The position numbers were made by a program, and so were the translations under genes. Below, piece after piece: positions 60,916-64,000 of a stretch of DNA of 64,000 nt. How positions within the stretch are numbered: position 1 is the first letter of the stretch; each line of letters begins with the position of its first letter. The stretch lies in NCBI GenBank assembly GCA_034687125.1, contig JAQGBZ010000087.1:1-64000 (forward strand), in the 5' to 3' direction. The notes under the pieces are model-generated. The model made no database searches and was not told the DNA's origin. It saw only the letters and a program-made list of their open reading frames with translations. The stretch comes from Neelides folsomi. Taxonomy: Eukaryota > Arthropoda > Collembola > Neelipleona > Neelidae.

Positions 60916-60975
60916 TTTATAATTACAATTATTAAACAAATGTCATAATTTTTATAATTTATCTCATATTAAATT

Positions 60976-61280
60976 TCTCAAAACAAACGAACCATTATTT
61001 TCTCCATTTGGAATTATCTCCAGTCCATTTGTTAAACACTGGCTTCTTTTTAAATAAAAATTATTTTTAATTAATTTTCAATATTCAATAAATAAAGAAA
61101 ACAATTTTTATGAGTAAAAAATTTAATCGAACAATTCATTAAGGTTATGCGAGATTAAGACGATGTTAAAGATATGTAGAAAGAGAAGAGGCATTAGATA
61201 AATATTTTGATAAGTGTAAATTCATTTGTTGTAGCCAAAGGGCAATGTTGAATATTGATTCATTTTCTCAGTAAATTCAT
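60976..61280. repeat. Direct repeat, copy 1 (about 300 bp)
   Basis: Matches 62773-63070 at roughly 90% identity by eye. It starts with TCTCAAAACAAACGAACC and ends in TTTTCTCAG plus AATTCAT. Its first 60 bases carry a short frame shared with copy 2 (ending FSIWNYLQSIC and stop), and it contains AATAAA signals. It lies directly behind the CCR4 gene, so it may also serve as its 3' UTR. Confidence 0.8.
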
Positions 61281-62772
61281 AAAATTTAAAATTATTTAAA
61301 CGAAAATTATTTTCTCTCAAATCATTGGCAAAATGATCCCAATGGTGGATCAAGTTTTGAGCATCAAGAAATTGAAATATATGAACAAGATGACCGAGAA
61401 GTATCTCTCTCAAAAGAGAAAGGTTTTAAAAGACTTCTTACTGCTATAATGAAGTCGAGGGCGACGTTGATTACTATCGAGGTGCCATCAATGAGAATGA
61501 AGCTGATGTGAAAGAAGAAGTCAAAAGTGTCTTCCAACACAGGAGTTGTCCGGGCCATTGACTCCATTGAGATCTTCAACAGGATTTCTCGTGAAGGTTC
61601 AATCTGGATGAATTTTACCCAACTTGAACTCCGGGACAAGAGATTTTACTTGAAGTTGTTCATCAGAGACGCTTAAAAATAATTTGACCGGTTTAACCAT
61701 GAGCAACTCAAGACGCTGGACAAGAAGTTGACCATTAATGTTCACAACGGGCCAACGGTTCCTTCAGACGGAATATCTACAATTTCTAAAAGTAGCGGTG
61801 GAAATTCGATTTCTTGTTTTGGTGATAGAATGGACACTACATCACAAGTTAGTGGAATATATTTATCAGACCAATAAAATAATTTCATTTTCAATAATTT
61901 CATTTGAAAATTATGAAATTGACACTTTGAAGAAATTGAAATTCTCGAATCTTACAAGGAATTTGACATTGTTGATTTTAAATCCATTGTTGAGAATCGC
62001 AAAATGTTTATTATGCAGCCTGTTCATTTAGCTGGGTCTCGCTCAGCCAAATTTCAGATTGCGATTGCAAATATCAATTGCAAAATGTGCAATATGCAAT
62101 GTTAGATCGTTTAACTAAGTTTTCAATATTATATATCACATTTCGAAAATGATACGAAATGTGCAATGTTGAATTTAATTAATTGCATGGAAATAGACTT
62201 TAACAAATTGGATCACTACAAGCGAAAATTTTGTCGTCTTCGGGGGATTTCATCAATTGTGGGTCGTACTGAATGCTGTACGGAAAACTCTCGACCGATG
62301 TGGAGAACAAGAAGATGCAAGAAGCTTGGGATCCCATTCTTGAAAAAGCAAAGGCCTTCGTTCCAAATTCGCAGTTTGGAAGTCAAGGATCTTGGCCAAA
62401 CGCGACACAAAAAAACAGACGGGACATGGAGGTGGAAAGTCAATGGCTTACAACAAATGCGATAATTTAATTTTGGACATAATTGGAAGGGAATCGCCAT
62501 TGCTGGATGGAATCAAAGGAGTGAAAACAACTTTCCCCGAAAAAACGGAATTGTGAATGAGGATTTAAAAGATCCAACCTTGAAACCAATTCCTTCAACT
62601 TCGTTCTCGGTTATAACCAATATCCGTCATGTTCAAACTCGTTCGACTACAAAGAAATGATGTTCAAGAAGATCTCAGAAAGAAAACTCCAAAATGACTG
62701 CTTGGAACGTGAAATTTATCTTAAGGTTTTGAAGATTATGAAGAGCGTGAGTTGGAGTTGCGACCTTCAAAG
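61281..62772 (+). pseudogene. Decayed coding-like sequence, family unknown
   Basis: Between the two direct repeats the plus strand shows protein-like frames that are interrupted several times. Examples are the surroundings of EQDDREVSLSKEKGFKRLLT, of ISREGSIWMNFTQLELRDKR, of EILESYKEFDIVDFKSIVEN and of ENKKMQEAWDPILEKAKAFV. Codon use is less AT-rich than nearby introns, which supports former coding. I do not recognise the family: no protease, polymerase, transposase or capsid motif stands out. The stretch ends in a frame running into the second repeat. It could be the remains of a duplicated host gene or of a mobile element. Confidence 0.35.
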
Positions 62773-63070
62773 TCTCAAAACAAACGAACCATTATTTTCT
62801 CCATTTGGAATTATCTCCAGTCCATTTGCTAAACACTGGCTTTTTAAATAAAAATTATTTTTAATTAATTTTCAATATTCAATAAATAAAACAATTTTCA
62901 TGTGGAACAAATTCAATCGAACAAATTCATTAAGGTTATGCGAGATTAAGACGACGTTAAAGATATGTAGAAAGAGAAGAGGCATTAGATAAATATTTTG
63001 ATAGTGTAAATTCATTTGCTGTAGCCAAATGGGAATGTTGAATATTGATTAATTTTCTCAGTGAATTCAT
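62773..63070. repeat. Direct repeat, copy 2 (about 300 bp)
   Basis: Second copy of the repeat at 60976-61280, about 1.8 kb further on. Here the shared short C-terminal frame follows directly from the decayed coding sequence, so this copy looks like the original 3' end and copy 1 the displaced duplicate. Confidence 0.8.
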
Positions 63071-63327
63071 ATTTAAAAACGAAAATCATTTTGGCCTTTC
63101 GAAAAAGGAAAATATAACTTGAACTGGCATGAGAAATACAATCTCCTATTCTCCTCTTATGAAAATATTAAATTGTGTCTTTGACAATTTAAATACATTA
63201 GCTACATTGAAATTAAATTATTATATGTTATTATGCGAAATTAATTGATTAATGAGATTTCATTTAAAAGGATTCGAATTCTTTAACATTTTATTTAACA
63301 AATTGAAGTGCGGTAAGTGTCAGTTCA
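63071..63327. other. Intergenic, EMC5 3' flank
   Basis: AT-rich sequence after the second repeat. It contains a partial relative of the 13-bp near-palindrome at 63081-63093 and the 3' UTR of the EMC5 gene. Confidence 0.4.
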
Positions 63328-63971
63328 TTATCCATACAGTTTCTTCCCACGATCTGAAAAATGGTTTCAATTTAAAATAATGTATGAGATTCGACGTGTC
63401 AACCTATGGCTTATTTTATGTTATAACTTACGTGATAAAACGAGGAAGTTTGGACGATAGAGAAACGACTCGCTTGACTTGGTTCTGTAATAAAATGAAA
63501 AGTTTAACCGAAAATCAATTTAATTAAATTAAGTATAATGTTATATTATGATTACGCAATGTCTTCAACCGCCCGGATTTCTTTAAATTCTCTCGACCAC
63601 AAACATCCCCATACAGCTAATGCAAGTCCAATCAAACCCTCTAGGATCAACTAAAGACAAATAATAAAATCATGAACTATAGTATTAATTTAAATATTAT
63701 AATTATAGTTATTATAAGCATGATTGCAGTAATAAAATTACGTCAAGTGCCAATGCTGTGGATTCCTCTTCATTGTACCGCACGAACGCCAGATCTAAAC
63801 AAAGTTTCATGTTCTTTATTCTATATGCAATAAGTAATTATGCTAATCTACATTAACCAAAGTTAAAGTGCTTAGTAAAATCCTACGTTGAGAAACTGAA
63901 TATCCGGAATGAAGGAGAAGAGCAAGTCCGACCGCAACACCAATATGCCCAAACTTATTACCCATAGACAT
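63328..63971 (-). CDS. EMC5: ER membrane protein complex subunit 5 (EMC5/MMGT)
   Basis: Exons, in reading order: 63971-63887, 63794-63742, 63650-63556, 63484-63432 and 63353-63328. They total 312 bases for 103 residues, slightly shorter than the vertebrate MMGT1 protein. EMC5 is a small membrane subunit of the complex that inserts and folds membrane proteins in the ER; it has also been described as a magnesium transporter. The first membrane helix is FGHIGVAVGLALLLHSGYSV, followed by the conserved SQH. The second helix is LILEGLIGLALAVWGCLW, then the typical EFKEIRAVED. The end, SFLYRPNFLVLSHRGKKLYG, matches the family's FY.F.HRG tail. The start is at 63971 or the next ATG at 63965. The five tiny exons all agree in phase. 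Confidence 0.9.
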
Positions 63972-64000
63972 CTTAATTACAAAATAGTTAATACTTAACA

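Noticed and set aside
60976-63070. LTR retroelement suggested by two direct repeats
   Set aside because: The repeats do not have the usual TG and CA ends, no target duplication was found, and the internal part shows no capsid, polymerase or integrase motif. One repeat continues a host-like reading frame.
1-64000. tRNA, rRNA, CRISPR arrays, bacterial operons
   Set aside because: No cloverleaf-type or rRNA sequence, no regularly spaced repeat-spacer array and no prokaryotic gene order were seen. The 21-bp array at 47740 is coding.

Overview
The window is nuclear DNA of an animal, most likely an arthropod. It is AT-rich, introns of about 50-200 bp with GT-AG ends split most genes, and it carries arthropod-type families: UDP-glycosyltransferases, a pancreatic-type lipase, an astacin, glycine-rich secreted proteins and a CAP/sorbin scaffold. 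I cannot name the species. All exon models were built by hand from splice signals and reading frame. For every complete model the exon lengths sum to a multiple of three and the joined protein runs to one stop, which is the main internal check.

Layout. 1-4.4 kb (+): two tandem UDP-glycosyltransferase genes. The first shows only its 3' exons; the second is complete (528 aa). 5.6-43.7 kb (+): one very large CAP/SORBS (sorbin and SH3 domain) gene, with an N-terminal PDZ start at 5.56 kb, an alternative basic start at 10.46 kb, charged cassette exons, a SoHo domain at 26.4-28.6 kb, a 3.5-kb exon at 29.6-33.0 kb and three SH3 domains ending at 43,690. Two unrelated minus-strand genes lie inside its introns: a neutral lipase (36.8-39.3 kb, between SH3-1 and SH3-2) and a phospholipid-scramblase-like gene (41.4-43.2 kb, before SH3-3).

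45.5-58.5 kb holds six minus-strand genes in a row: an astacin-like protein whose zinc motif is destroyed, a glycine-rich secreted protein, a FAM149-like disordered protein, an HMG-box protein with Pro/Arg-rich and Gly/Tyr-rich arms, a SENP/Ulp1 SUMO protease, and mitochondrial methionyl-tRNA formyltransferase. The last is head to head with a plus-strand CCR4 deadenylase gene (CNOT6 type, 58.8-60.9 kb). Then come 2 kb of decayed sequence bounded by 300-bp direct repeats, and a minus-strand EMC5/MMGT gene at the right edge.

The genes do not form one pathway. They are a mixture of housekeeping genes (deadenylase, SUMO protease, formyltransferase, ER membrane complex) and arthropod accessory genes. 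The most notable signals are the pseudo-enzyme astacin, the antisense nested genes in CAP, a gene-conversion tract between the two UGT genes, and a 13-bp near-palindrome that recurs eight times between 54.0 and 59.1 kb, mostly inside introns. No rRNA, tRNA or CRISPR was seen, nor any recognisable viral or LTR element.
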